From the NCBI GenBank assembly GCA_023375785.1, contig SZWC01000585.1, forward strand, positions 154,650 through 218,649: a stretch of 64,000 nt of DNA, read 5' to 3'. Below are positions 1-12,159 of this stretch, one piece after another (the stretch's first letter is position 1; each line of letters begins with the position of its first letter). The notes under the pieces were generated by a model that saw only the letters and a list, made by a program, of their open reading frames with translations, searched no databases and was not told the origin of the DNA. Position numbers and translations under genes: made by a program. This stretch comes from Penium margaritaceum (taxonomy: Eukaryota; Streptophyta; Zygnematophyceae; Desmidiales; Peniaceae).

Positions 1-647
1 TCTATGGTGTGTTAGTCATATTATCACTGTTGCAATGTTACTTTGGTCACACTTTCAGTATGTCTATAGGTCTTGGGTCACATTATCACTGTTTCAATGG
101 TACTTTGGTCAAACGGTCACTATGTCTATTGTTCTTTGGTCACATTACCACTGTCTCAGCAGTGTTTTTGTCATACTTTCACAATGTCTATGGTACTTTG
201 ATCACATTATCAGTGCTTCAATGGTACTTTGGACACACGTTCAATGTGTCGATAGTGCTTTGGTCACAATAGCCCAGTTTCAATGGTACTTTTGTCACAC
301 TTTCACTGTGTCTATGGCGCTTTGTTCACATTAGCAATGTTTCAACGGAGCTTTGGCCACCCGTTTACTAAACATATGGTGCTTAGGTCACATTATCACT
401 GTTCAAATGGTGATTTGGACACACATTCACTATGTCAGTGGAGCACATGTCACATTATCGCTGTTCTAATGGTTCAATGTCACAGTTTTACTATGTCTAT
501 GTTGCTTTGTTCACGTTTTAACTCTTTCAATTATACTTTGGTCAACTTTAACCATGTCTATGGTGTTTAGGTCACAGTTTCACTGGTTTGGTGGTAGTGT
601 GGACACACTTTCACTGTGTCAATGGTGCCTATGTCACATTATCATTG
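1..647 (-). repeat. 31/62-bp satellite, minus polarity, domain 1
   Basis: This is the first part of the dominant satellite of the window. Read in its plus polarity, the 31-bp unit begins GACCWAAGCACCAT and ends AGTGAWARTGT. Two diverged versions alternate, giving a 62-bp dimer: one half carries CCATTGAAAC and GATAATGT, the other CCATAGACAC and GAAAGTGT. They differ at five consensus positions (5, 15, 18, 26, 28). In this domain the sequence is the reverse complement, seen as TTTGGTCACAC and CAATGGTGC. Open frames here are by-products of the period, not genes. The left edge is cut by the window. The unit matches no satellite I can name. Confidence 0.95.
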
Positions 648-666
648 TTACCAATGATAATGTGAC
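633..666. repeat. Head-to-head satellite inversion junction
   Basis: GTCACATTATCATTG at 633-647 is followed by four bases and then its exact reverse complement at 652-666. The satellite reads in minus polarity to the left and plus polarity to the right, so this is an inversion breakpoint. Outside the 15-bp arms I could not align the flanks as an inverted duplicate, so this is not a recent long fold-back. Confidence 0.9.
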
Positions 667-3600
667 CAAAGCATTAGCCTGGCCATAGCATCATAGACAC
701 AGTGAAATTGTGACTAAAGCTCCATTGAAACAGTGATAATGAGACCTAAGCACCATAGAAATGTTGAGAGTTTGACCAAGGCACTATGAAAACAGTGATA
801 ATGTAACCTAAGCACTATAGACAAAGTGAAAGTGTGACCAATGCTCCCATGCAACACCGATGATGTAACCAGAGCCCTATAGACACAGTGAAAGTGTGAC
901 CAAAGCACCATTGAAATAGTGATAACATGACCTAAGCACCATAGACACTGTAAACGTATGACCAAAGCATCATTGGAACACTGATTTTCTGACAAAAGGA
1001 CCGCATAAACTGTGATAGTGTGACCAAAAAACTGTAGGCACAGTAAACGTGTGACCAATGTACCATTGAAAGAGTGCTAATGTGACCGGGGTGCCATAGA
1101 CTATGTGAAAGTGTGACCAAAGCACCATAGAACCAGTGATAATGTGACATAGGCACCATGGAAACTGTGCAAGTGTGACCAGAGCTTCTTTGAAACCATG
1201 ATAATGTGACCTAACCACCATAGACAAAATGCAAGTGTGACCAAAGTACTATTGCAATTGTGATAATGTGACATAAGCAACATAGAAAAATTGAATGTGT
1301 GACCAAAGCACCATTAAAAGAGTGATAATATGATCTACGCACTATATACACATTGAAAGTTTGACCAAATCACCATTGAAGCAGTGATTGTTTAACCAAA
1401 GCACCATAGACACGGTGAACGTGTGACCAAAGCACCCTTGAAACAGTGATAATGTGACCAAAGCACCATAGACAGGGTGAGTGTACACAAAGCACCATTG
1501 AAACAAGAAGAATATGACCTAAGCACCATAAACATAGTGCAAGTATGACCAAAGCAGAATTGAAACACTTATAGTGTGACCTAAGCACTATAGATACAGC
1601 AAAAGTGTGACCAAAACACCATTGAAACTACGAAAATATGACATACGCTCTATAGACACGGTGCAAGTGTGAGTATAGCACCATGGAAACAGTGATAGTA
1701 TGACCAAAGCACCATAGAAACCTTAAACGCATGACCTAAGCACCATTGAAGAAGTGATAATGTGACATAAGCACCATAGTCACAGAGAAAGTGTAGACAA
1801 GGCACCCTTCAAACAATGATAATGTGAGCAAAGCACTGTAGACAGAGTGAACGTGTGACCAAAGTATTATTATAAAAGTGAGAATGTGACCAAAGAACCA
1901 GAGACACAGTAGAAGCACGACTAAAGCAACATTGAATCAGGGATAATGTGACCTAAGCACCACGGTCACGGTGAAAGTGTAATCAAAGCACCATTAAAAC
2001 GGTGATAATGTGACAAAAGCACCATGTACACAGTGAAAGTGTGACCAAAGCACCATTGAAACAGTTATCATGTGACCAAAGTACCATAGACAGTAAAATT
2101 GTGACCAAAGCACCATTGAAACATTCATTATGTGACAAAGGTATCATCCACACAATAAAAGTATGACCAAAGCACCATTCAAACAGTGATAATGAAACAT
2201 GAGGACTATAGACACAGTGAAAGTGTGACCAAAACACCATTGAAGCAATGATAATGTTATCTAATAACTTTAGAAACAGTGAAATTGTGATCAAAGCACC
2301 ATTGAAACAATTATAATCTTACCTAAGAACTATTCAAACCAGAAAACGTGTGACGAAAGCACCATTAAAATGGTGATAATGTCACGTAAGCACCATATAC
2401 ATAGTGAAAGTGTGACCAAAGCACCCTTGGAGTAGTGATAATGTGTTCTAAGCACCATAGACACTGTGAAGGTATAACCAAAGTACCATTGAAACAGTGA
2501 TAATGTGACCAAAGCACCATAGACATAGTGAAGGTGTGACTGGAGCACAGCTGAAACAATCATAATGTGACAATAGCACCATATACACAGTGAAAGTGTG
2601 ACCAAAGCACCATTGAAAAAGTGATAATGTGACCAAGGCACCATAGACACAATGAAAGTGTGACCAAAGCACCTTTGAAAATGCGAGAATGTGACCAAAG
2701 CACCATGGACAAAGTGAAAGTGTGAGTGAAGCACCATTGAAACTGTGAGAATGTGACCAAAGCACCAAAGACACAGTAGAAGTGTTACCAGAGCACCATT
2801 GAAAATATTGATTATGTGACCTAAGTACCGTAGACACAGTGAAAGTGTGACCAAAGCACAATTGAAATAGTACTAATATGACCAAAGCACCATAGACAAT
2901 GAAAGTGTGACCAAAGCACCATTAAAACAGATTTTGTTATCACCTAAGCACCATAGACAAAGTGAAAGTGTGACCAAAGCACCATTGAAAAAGTTAAAAT
3001 GCAACCTAAGCACTATAGACACAGTGATAGTTTGACAAGGTACCATTGATACACTGATAAGGTGACCATTGCACTATAGACACAGTGAAAAGGTGACCAA
3101 AGTACCGTCAAAACTGTGATAATATGACCAAAGCACCATAAACATGGTAAATGCATGACCAAAGCACCATTTAAACAGTGAAAATGTAACCAAAGCACCA
3201 AAGACACAATGAAACTGTGACCAAATTACCATGGAAACTTTGATAGTGAGACCAAAGTAACAAAGACATTGGGAATGTGTGAGCAAAGCACCATTGAAAC
3301 AGTAAGAATGTGACCAAAGCACTATAAACACAGCAAACGTGTGACCAAAGCACCATTGAAATGGTGATAATGCGAACAAGGTACCACAGGCAATTTATAA
3401 ATGTGACCAAAGCACAATGAAAACAGTGATAATGTGACCAAATAACCATAGACACAATGAAGGTGTGACCATTGTACCACTAAAACAGTGATTATGTGAC
3501 ATAAACACCATAAACCCATTGAAACTGTAGCTAAAGCACCAATGAACTTGCGGTAATATGACCAAAGTACCATGGACACATAAACGCATGACCAACGTAC

Positions 3601-5350
3601 CATTGAAACAATGATAATGTGACCTAAGGACCATAGACACGATGAAAGTGTGACCATACACCATTGAAACAGTGATAATGTGACCAAAGCACCATAGACA
3701 CAGTGAAAGTGTGACCAAAGCACCATTGGAACAGTGATGATATGACCAACGCACCATAGACACAGTGAACGTGTGACCAAAGCACCATTGAAACAGTGAT
3801 AATGTGACCAAAGCTCCATAGACGGAGTGAAAGTGTGAACAAAGCACCATTGAAACAACGAGAATGTGACCAAAGCACCATAGACACGTTGAAAGTGTGA
3901 CCAAAAGACCATTGAAACAATGATAAAGTGACATAAGCACTATATACAAAGTGAAAGTGTGACCAAAATACCATTGAAACATGCGAATGTCACCTAAGGC
4001 CTATAGACAGAGTGCAAGTGTGACCAAGGAACCACAGAAATAGTGATAACATGACCAAAGCACCATATAAGTGGTAAACATGTGACCAGAGCACCATTGA
4101 AACTGTGAAAACGTAACCAGTGCACCATACTCAAAGTGAAATGGTGACAAAAGCACCCTTCAAACAGTGATAATGTGACCAAAGCACAGCAGACAGATTG
4201 AACGTGTGACCAAAGTAAGATGGAAACAGTGGGAGTGTGACATAGGCACCATAGACACAGTAGAAGCGTGCCCAACGCACCATTGAAGCGGTGATCATGT
4301 GACATAAGCACCATAGACACAGTGAAAGTGTAACCGAAGCATCATTGACACAGTCATAATGTGACCAAAGCACCATATACACAGTGAAAGTGTGACCAAA
4401 GCACCAGTGATGAAGTCATAATGCAACCAATGCACCATAGACAGTAAAAGTGTGACCAAAGCACCATTGAAACGTTGATAATCTGACCAACGTACCATAG
4501 ACACAGTGAAAGTATGACCAAAGCACCATTGAAATGGTGATAATGGGATATAAGCACCAAAGACACAGTAAACGTGTGACCAAAGCACAGTTGAAACTAT
4601 GATAATGTGACCTAAGCACTATAGACACAGTGAAACTGTGATCAAAACACCATTTAAATGGTGAAAATCTGACCTAAGACATATACAACACAGTAAACGT
4701 GTTACAAAAGCACCATTAACGTACTGATAATGTGACCAAAGACCCACATACATAGTGAAAGAGTGACCCAAAAACCATTGACGCAGGGATAATGTGCCCT
4801 AAGCACCATAGACACAGCGAAGGTGTGGCCTAGCACCATTAAAATAGTGATAATATGAGCAAAGCACCACAGACAATAAAAGTGTGACCAAAGCACCATT
4901 GGAGCTGTGATAATGTGACCAAGGCACCACAAACACAGTAAAAATGTCACCAAAGCACCATTGAAACAGCCTTAATGGGACCTAAGCACCATAGACACAG
5001 TAAAAATGTGACCAAAGGACCATTGAGACAGTGATAGTTTGACCTAAGAACCATAGACATGGTAAACATGTGACTAAAGCACCATGGGGACAGTGATAAT
5101 GTGACCCAAGCACTATAGACACAGTCAAAGTGTGACAAAAGCACCATTGAAACAGTGATGATATCACCTAAGCACCATGTACATACTGAAGGTGTGACCA
5201 GAGGACCATTGAAGCAGCGATCATGTGACTTAACCACCACAGACACAATGGGAGTGTGACCAAAGCACCATTGAAATAGCGATAATGTGACCAAAGCACC
5301 ATAGACATAGAGAAGGTGTGACCAAGCGAATTTTATACAGGGATAATGTG
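652..5350 (+). repeat. 31/62-bp satellite, plus polarity, domain 2a
   Basis: About 150 units of the 31-bp satellite run without interruption. Individual units differ by many substitutions and small indels, so the array is old and not homogenised. Frequent variants are AACGTG for AAAGTG, CAACGCACC for CAAAGCACC and GATAACGTG for GATAATGTG. The last is a CpG/TpG alternation. The final unit decays at 5325-5350, where the usual CACCATT core is replaced but GATAATGTG is retained. Sequence after that is not satellite. Confidence 0.95.
705..1335 (+). repeat. Diverged duplicate of 34703-35335
   Basis: About 630 bp of the array share an idiosyncratic series of variants with 34703-35335 in the same order. 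Examples are a unit with ATGTTGAGAGT followed by ACCAAGGCACTA, a later CCATAGACTATGTGAAAG, and CACCATTAAAAGAGTGATAAT near the end. Shared rare variants in the same order show descent from one longer segment rather than a chance resemblance of monomers. The two copies now differ at many sites. Confidence 0.75.
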
Positions 5351-6212
5351 TCAGCCGTTACTTGTAGTCATTGGTCTCCATCTTTGCGCATGCCCACATC
5401 AATATCTCAGGCGTTACCTCTAGTCATTTGTCTGCGTGTGATCGCTCCGACCCTCGTCCTTATTCCGCCCCTGCCTCAGTGCTGCGACCACCCAGCCTGT
5501 GCCTCGGCACTGCCAATACCTGTTCTGGTCCTTGCAATCCTCATGCTTTCCCACTTCTTGTGTTACCTCTCAGCGCTCGTGCCTATTCACCGCGCCCAGT
5601 AACATTTCTGCCTTGTCCCCTATAGTGCTCATCCATCTGATTGCACCTAGGGCTTTTCAGCCGTGTCCCAATTGACGTCTGCATCAGGTCATTGAGTAGA
5701 TGCTTTGATGCTTTTCTTGACAGTTGTTACCAAGGTGGAACCTTCCCACAACATTGTTAGTACGTGCAACCCAATATCTACACATCAGTCCTCTTGGGTT
5801 CCAACCACATGTTCATGACCACGCGTAGTTCCACTACACCTCTTTCAACACATGTGGGTTGGTTGGATGAACTCAACGAGACCGAACTAAGCTCATGCAA
5901 GTTGCATTCTAGCTTTGTCTTAGGATTGGGATGCACCAAGGCCCTAAGACATGGTTGCTGAGTACACTTTTGTTTTCCTTGCAAAGATTGCTCTCATATT
6001 TGGAAGAGGGGCATCGTTCGTTTGGCATGCATAATTACCGTCAAATTCCATCTATGGACCCCGCAATGCTTTGACCTATATGATCTTGGTCTCAACCATC
6101 ATCCCCTCATTTCTGTCTGAAATGGGAACCTTAGGCTGCCGCTCGCATCCAAGTCAAAAGCACACTGCTTTAAACTATCCTAGCTGAGATAACCGATCTT
6201 AACGATCATGGA
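5351..6212. other. Unidentified non-satellite insertion, 0.86 kb
   Basis: This single-copy-looking block interrupts the satellite, which has the same polarity on both sides. The left end holds an imperfect direct repeat, CAGCCGTTAC at 5352 and CAGGCGTTAC at 5408, each followed by a similar TAGTCATT-containing stretch. I found no terminal inverted repeats, no LTR ends, no tRNA boxes and no clear target duplication. Short open frames on both strands (for example 5318-5602 plus and 5778-5984 minus) have no recognisable domain, and I do not call them genes. A degenerate transposon fragment is possible but not shown. Confidence 0.5.
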
Positions 6213-9200
6213 TTCTAAGTCACTGTGTGACCTAAGCACCATAGACACAGTTATAGTGTAACCAAAGCACCATAGACGCAGTAAACTTGTGACCAAAGCA
6301 CCGTTGGAACAGTGATAATGTGACCAAAGCACCATAGACAAAACTGTGACCAAAGTACCATTGAAACATTGATACCGTAACCAAAGCACCGTAGACATAA
6401 TAAAGGTGTGACCAACGTACCTTTGAAAGAGCGATAATGCGACCTAAATCCTATAAACATAGTGAACGTGTGACCGTAGCACCATTGAAACAGTAATAAT
6501 TTGACTGAAGCAACATAGACATAGTGAATGTGTGTCCAACGCACTATTGAAACTGTAATAATGTGACCTAAGAACCATGGACATAGTGAAAGTTTGACAA
6601 AACCACCATTGAAAAAGTGAGAATGTGACCGAAGCACCATAGACAAGGTGAAAGTGTGAGCAAAGAACAACTGAAAATGTGATAACGAGACCAAATCCCC
6701 ATAGACACAATAAAAGTGTGACAAATGTACCATTGAAACAGTGATATTATGACATAAGCACCATAGACAGAATGAAAGTGTCACCAAAGCACCATTGAAA
6801 CACTGATAATGTGACCAAAGCACCATAGACACGGCGAAGGTGTTACCAATGCACCATTGAAACAATGATAATGTGACAAAAGCACCATAGACACAGTGAA
6901 AGTGTGGCCATCATACCATTACAATAGTGATATTGCGACCAAATAATCAAAGACACATGCAACTGTGACCAAAGCACCACTGAAACAGTGATAACATTAC
7001 CTAAGAACAATAGACACAGTGAACATGTGATCAAAACACCATTGAAACAGTGATAATGTGACATAAGGACAATAGACACAGTGAAAAAATGACCAAAACA
7101 CAATTGAAACAGTGATAATATAACCAAAGCACCATAGACAAAGTGAAATCGTTACCAAAGTACCACTGAAATAGCAGTGATGTAATTTAGACACCATATC
7201 CACACTAAAAGTGCGACCAAAAGCACCAATGAAACTGTGATAATGTGACATACACATCATAAACATAGTGAACGTGTGACCAATGCACTATTACAACCAT
7301 GATAATGTGACAAAAGTACCATAGATATTGTGAAGGTGTGGCCAAATCACAATTGAAACATTGATAATGTGACATAAGCACCATAGACATCGTGACATTG
7401 TGACAAAAGCACCATTCAAGCAGTGATCATGTGACCTAAGCACTATAGAAATAGTGAAATGGTGACAACGGACCATTGAAGTAGTGATAATGTGACAAAC
7501 GCACCAAAGACACTGTTAACATGGGATCCAAATACCATCGAGACAATAATAATGTGACCAAAGCACCATATACACAGTTGAAATGTGACCAAAGTACCAT
7601 TGAAACATTCGGTATGTGACCAAAACACCGTTCACAATGTGAAGGTGTGATAAGCGCACCATCTTAATAGTGATAACGTGACCTAAGCACTATAGACACA
7701 GTCAAAGTGCGATCAAACCACCATTGAGACAGTGATTATGTGACCAAAGCACCATAGACACATACAAGTGTGACCAAAGCACCATTGAGACAGTTATACT
7801 ATGACCTAAGCACAATAGACACAATGAAACTGTGACCAAAGCACCATTGAAACATTGACAATGTGACCTAAGCACCATGCAAAAAGTGAACGTGTGACCA
7901 AATCACTATTGAAACAGTGACAATATGACCTATGGACAGTAGGACCAGTGAAAGTGTTATTAAAGCACCATTGAAACAGTGATAATGTGACCAACGAACC
8001 ATAGACACACTTAAAGTGCGATGAAAGCGCCATTCAAACAGTAAGAACGTGACCTTAACACCATAGAAAATGTGACCAACTCACCAATGAAATAGTGATA
8101 ATGTGACATAAGCACCATAGACACAGCAAACGTGTGACCAAAGTACCATTGAACTAATGATAATGTGACCAAAGCACCATAGGCACATGAATGTGTGACA
8201 AAAGTACCATTGAAATTGTGATAATGTGACCAAAGCACCATGGACACAGTGAAGATGTGACCAAAGGACCATTAAACAGTGATTATGTGACATAAGCACC
8301 ATAGACACGGTGAAGGTATGACCATAGCACCATTACAATAGTGGTAGAAAGACCCAAGCACCATAAACACAGTGAAAATATGACCAAAGCACCATTGAAA
8401 TAGTGATAATATGACTTAAGCAACATAGACACCATAAGTGTGTGACCAAAGCACCGTTGAAACAATGATAATGTTACATTAGTACCATGGGACAGTGATA
8501 GTGTTACCAAAGCACCATTGAAAGAGTAAAAATGTGACCTCAGCACCACAGACACAGTGAAGGAATCACAGAGGCACAATTGAAGTAGTGGTCATGTCAC
8601 CTGAGCACCATACACCGTGAAATATGGACCAAATAATAATTTAAAGAGTGATAATGTGGCAAAAGTACAATAGAGACAGAGAAAGTATGACCAAAGCACC
8701 ATTAGAACAGTGAAAATGTGACCTCGGCACTATAGACACAGTGAATGTGTGACCACAACACAATTAAAACAGTGAATATATGACTTGAGAACCATAGACA
8801 CAACTTACGCGTGGCCAAAGCACCTTTGAAATAATGATAATGTGAAAAATATACCACGGGCACATTGAAAGTGTGATATAAGCACCATTGAAACTGTGAT
8901 AATGTGACCAAATCACCATAGATTCAAAGAAGGTGTGTGCAAAGCAACACTGAAACTGACATAATGTGACCAGAGTACCATAGAGACAGTGAAAGGAAGT
9001 CCAAAGCACCTTTAAGACAGTGATAATGTGAGCTAAGAACCATGGACACAGTGGATGTGTAACCAAAGCACCATTGAGACAGTGATAATTTGACCAATGC
9101 ACCACAGACACAGTGAAAGTGTGACACGAGCACCATTGAAGCAGTGATAATATAAACAAAGAACCATAGACCCAGTGGAAGTGTGACCAATGCACCATTA

Positions 9201-9623
9201 AAATAATTATAAAAGAGACCAAAGCAGCAGAAACAAAGTGAATTTATGACCAAAGCACCATTGGAACAATGATAATGTGACAAAAGCACCATAAACACTG
9301 TGAAAGTGTGACCAAAGCACCATTGAAATAGTAATATGTAGACCTAAGCACCATAGACAGAGTGAAGTAATGGCATAAGAACCACTTAAACAATAATAAT
9401 GGGATCAAAGCACCATAGACAAAGTGAAAGTGTGACCAAAACATCATGTAAATAGTGAAAGTGTGACCCAAGCACCGTTGAAACGGTGATATTATGACCT
9501 AAGCACCGTAGACACGGTGAAAGCGTGACCAAATCACCATTAAAACACTTATAATGTGACCAAATCACCATAGACATAGTAAACGTATGACCAACGCACC
9601 ATTGAAACAGTGATAATGGGACC

Positions 9624-9812
9624 AAAGCACCATAAACACATTGAAATTATGATCAAAGCACAATTGAAACAGTGATAATGTGACCTAAGCACCATAGACA
9701 CAGTGAAGGTGTGACCAAAGCACCATAAACACATTGAAATTATGATCAAAGCACAATTGAAACAGTGATAATGTGACCTAAGCACCATAGACACAGTGAA
9801 GGTGTGACCAAA
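9624..9812 (+). repeat. Three-unit (93-bp) local duplication
   Basis: A segment with the unusual series CATAAACACATTGAAATTAT then GATCAAAGCACAATTG occurs at 9631 and again at 9724. The 93-bp offset equals three 31-bp units. The near-identity of the copies against a diverged background marks a recent unequal exchange, or an assembly duplication. Confidence 0.8.
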
Positions 9813-11147
9813 GCACCATTGATACAGTGATAACATGGCCAGATCACCACAGACAAAGTGGAACCGTGACCAAAGCACAATTGAAACTGGGATAATGTGA
9901 CCTAAGCTCCACAGACACGGTGAATGTGTGACCAAAGCACCATAGACGCAGTAAACTTGTGACCAAAGCACCGTTGGAACAGTGATAATGTGACCTAAGC
10001 ACCATATACACAACAAAATTGGGACCAACGCACCATTGAAACAGTGATAATGTAAACCAATAACCATGGACACGGTGAAAGTGTGAACACTGCACCATTG
10101 AACAAATTGAAATGTGACACAAGTCATAAGCACCATTGACACAATGATAATGGGACCAAAGCACCATGAACATAGTCCAATTGTAACCAAATCACCATTG
10201 AAATGGAGGTGTGACCATAGCACCACTGAAATGGTGATAATACGACCAAAGTACGATAGACACATTAAACAGTGAGGTAGAACCATTGAAACAAAGATAA
10301 TGTGACCTAAGCACTATAATCATAGAGAGACTGTGACCAAATCACCATTGAAACGTTGACAATGTGAGTGAAGTGCAATATACCATTGAAAGGTTGACCA
10401 GAGCACCATTGAAACAGTGATATTACGACTTAAATACCATAGACACAGAGAATATGTGACCAAAGTACCGGTGACACAATGATAATGTGACCAAAGAACC
10501 ATTGAAACAGTGATAATATACCCAAAGCACTATGCTCACAGGGAAAGTGTGACCAATGTACAGATGAAACAGTGATAATGTGACATAAGTACTATAGACA
10601 CAAGGTCAGTGTGATCAAAGCACCATTGAAACAAGGATAATGTGACCAAAGTAGCATATACACGCCAAACGTATGACCAAAGTACCATTAGAACAGTGGT
10701 AATCTCACCAAAGTACAATAGGCACAGTGATAGTGTGATGAAACCAGCACTGAAACAGTGATAATGACACCCAAGCACCATAGACACATTGAACGTGTGA
10801 CCAAAGCACCCCATTGAAACAGTGATAATGAGACATACGCACGAAAGACACAGTTATAGCGTGAACAAAGCCTGATTGAAATAGTGACAATTTGACCAAA
10901 ACAACACAGATAGACAACATTGTGACCAAAGTACCGCTGTAACAGTGATAATGTAATATAAGCACAATATATACAGCAAAAGTGTGACAAAAGAACCATT
11001 GAAATAGTGGTAATATGACCCAAGCTCCATAGAAAAAGTGCATTGTTTACCAAAGCACGATTGAAAGAGTAGTGATGTGACTAAAGCAGCATACAAATAG
11101 TATACGTGTGACCAAAGCACCATTTAAGCTGTAATAATGTGACATAA

Positions 11148-11700
11148 GCACCATAGACATGGTGAAGATGCGACAAAACCCTCTAGACACACTGAAAGTG
11201 GGACAAAGGCACCATTAAAACAGTGATGATGTGACCTAAGCACCATAGGCACAGTAAACGTGTGACTAAAGCACCATTGAAATAATGATAATATAATTTC
11301 AGTACCACGGTTACATTTAAAGGATGACCATAGCATCATTAAAACCGTGATGTAGTGACCTACACACCATAGACAGAGTGAAAGTATGACCAAAGCACCA
11401 TTGGAACAATGATAATGTGACAAAAGCACCATAGACATGGTGAAGATGCGACAAAACCCTCTAGACACACTGAAAGTGGGACAAAGGCACCATTAAAACA
11501 GTGATGATGTGACCTAAGCACCATAGGCACAGTAAACGTGTGACTAAAGCACCATTGAAATAATGATAATATAATTTCAGTACCACGGTTACATTGAAAG
11601 GATGACCATAGCATCATTAAAACCGTGATGTAGTGACCTACACACCATAGACAGAGTGAAAGTATGACCAAAGCACCATTGAAATAGTGAGAATGTGACA
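11148..11700 (+). repeat. 278-bp tandem duplication next to the MITE
   Basis: The segment beginning near GGTGAAGATGCGACAAAACC at 11161 recurs at 11439, an offset of 278 bp. The second copy runs almost to the left end of the MITE. The copies differ by at least one base (ACATTTAAAGG at about 11311, ACATTGAAAGG at about 11589), so this is not a perfect copy-paste of one sequence. Confidence 0.85.
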
Positions 11701-11704
11701 TTAG

Positions 11705-12156
11705 CCATGTTGACTTCGACTTCCAACTTTTGGGGTAAAAGTATAAGTCAGAGAGTCGGTCAAATTTGACTTAAGGTAGATTAGATATTGGCAGTGGAAT
11801 ATAGATAATGAGTTGCTGGTTCCAACGCGATTTGAATCGCTAATTCCCCCTAAGGTTGGAGGAAGTTATGAATGTTCAAACTTGGGATGTGCATAAACAC
11901 CTCGTGCAGCAACAGTTTGTTTCCAAATGGTTCCTAAGACATCATGTATGCTATATATGCAATCCATCAAGTATTGGAAGTCACGTAAATAATGTTTTTT
12001 CCTTTAGCGTACTTGAGATGCAGTACTTGGCACACCATAACGAGCCTCCTAACTAGTTGGAGGAAAACCGCCTTCCAACTTTGCTCATCAGGAGCCGACT
12101 TCCGACTTTCGACTTCCGACTTGCCCATCAACTTTGACTTCCCGAAGTCAACATGG
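11705..12156. mobile_element. MITE-like non-autonomous DNA transposon, 452 bp
   Basis: Perfect 14-bp terminal inverted repeats, CCATGTTGACTTCG at 11705-11718 and CGAAGTCAACATGG at 12143-12156, bound a 452-bp AT-rich segment without coding capacity. A 3-bp target duplication, TAG, flanks it at 11702-11704 and 12157-12159. Removing the element and one TAG restores a normal satellite unit across the junction, which supports a clean insertion. The right subterminal region carries repeated GACTTCCGACTT-type motifs, and there is an internal fold between TAGTTGGAGG and CCTTCCAACTT. A 3-bp duplication is known for PIF/Harbinger and CACTA elements, but the ends are not a clear match to either, so I leave the superfamily open. 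The 66-residue frame at 11856-12056 has no recognisable domain. Confidence 0.85.
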
Positions 12157-12159
12157 TAG

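Larger units (their letters stand above)
6213..11704 (+). repeat. 31/62-bp satellite, plus polarity, domain 2b
   Basis: The satellite resumes with CACTGTGTGACC and continues for about 177 units to the left edge of the MITE. It contains local duplications, including one of 93 bp (three units; 9631 and 9724) and one of 278 bp (nine units less one base; see 11148-11700). A variant series at about 6263-6320, with AGACGCAGTAAACTTGTG followed by ACCGTTGGAACAG, recurs at about 9943-9990. This shows an older, more distant exchange inside the domain. Confidence 0.95.

Noticed and set aside
652-5350. CRISPR-like regular repeats of about 31 bp
   Set aside because: Units are directly tandem without unique spacers, diverged, and in a eukaryotic context.
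5318-5984. Frames of 65-94 codons in the 5351-6212 block
   Set aside because: Overlapping frames on both strands, no domain, and one starts within the satellite.
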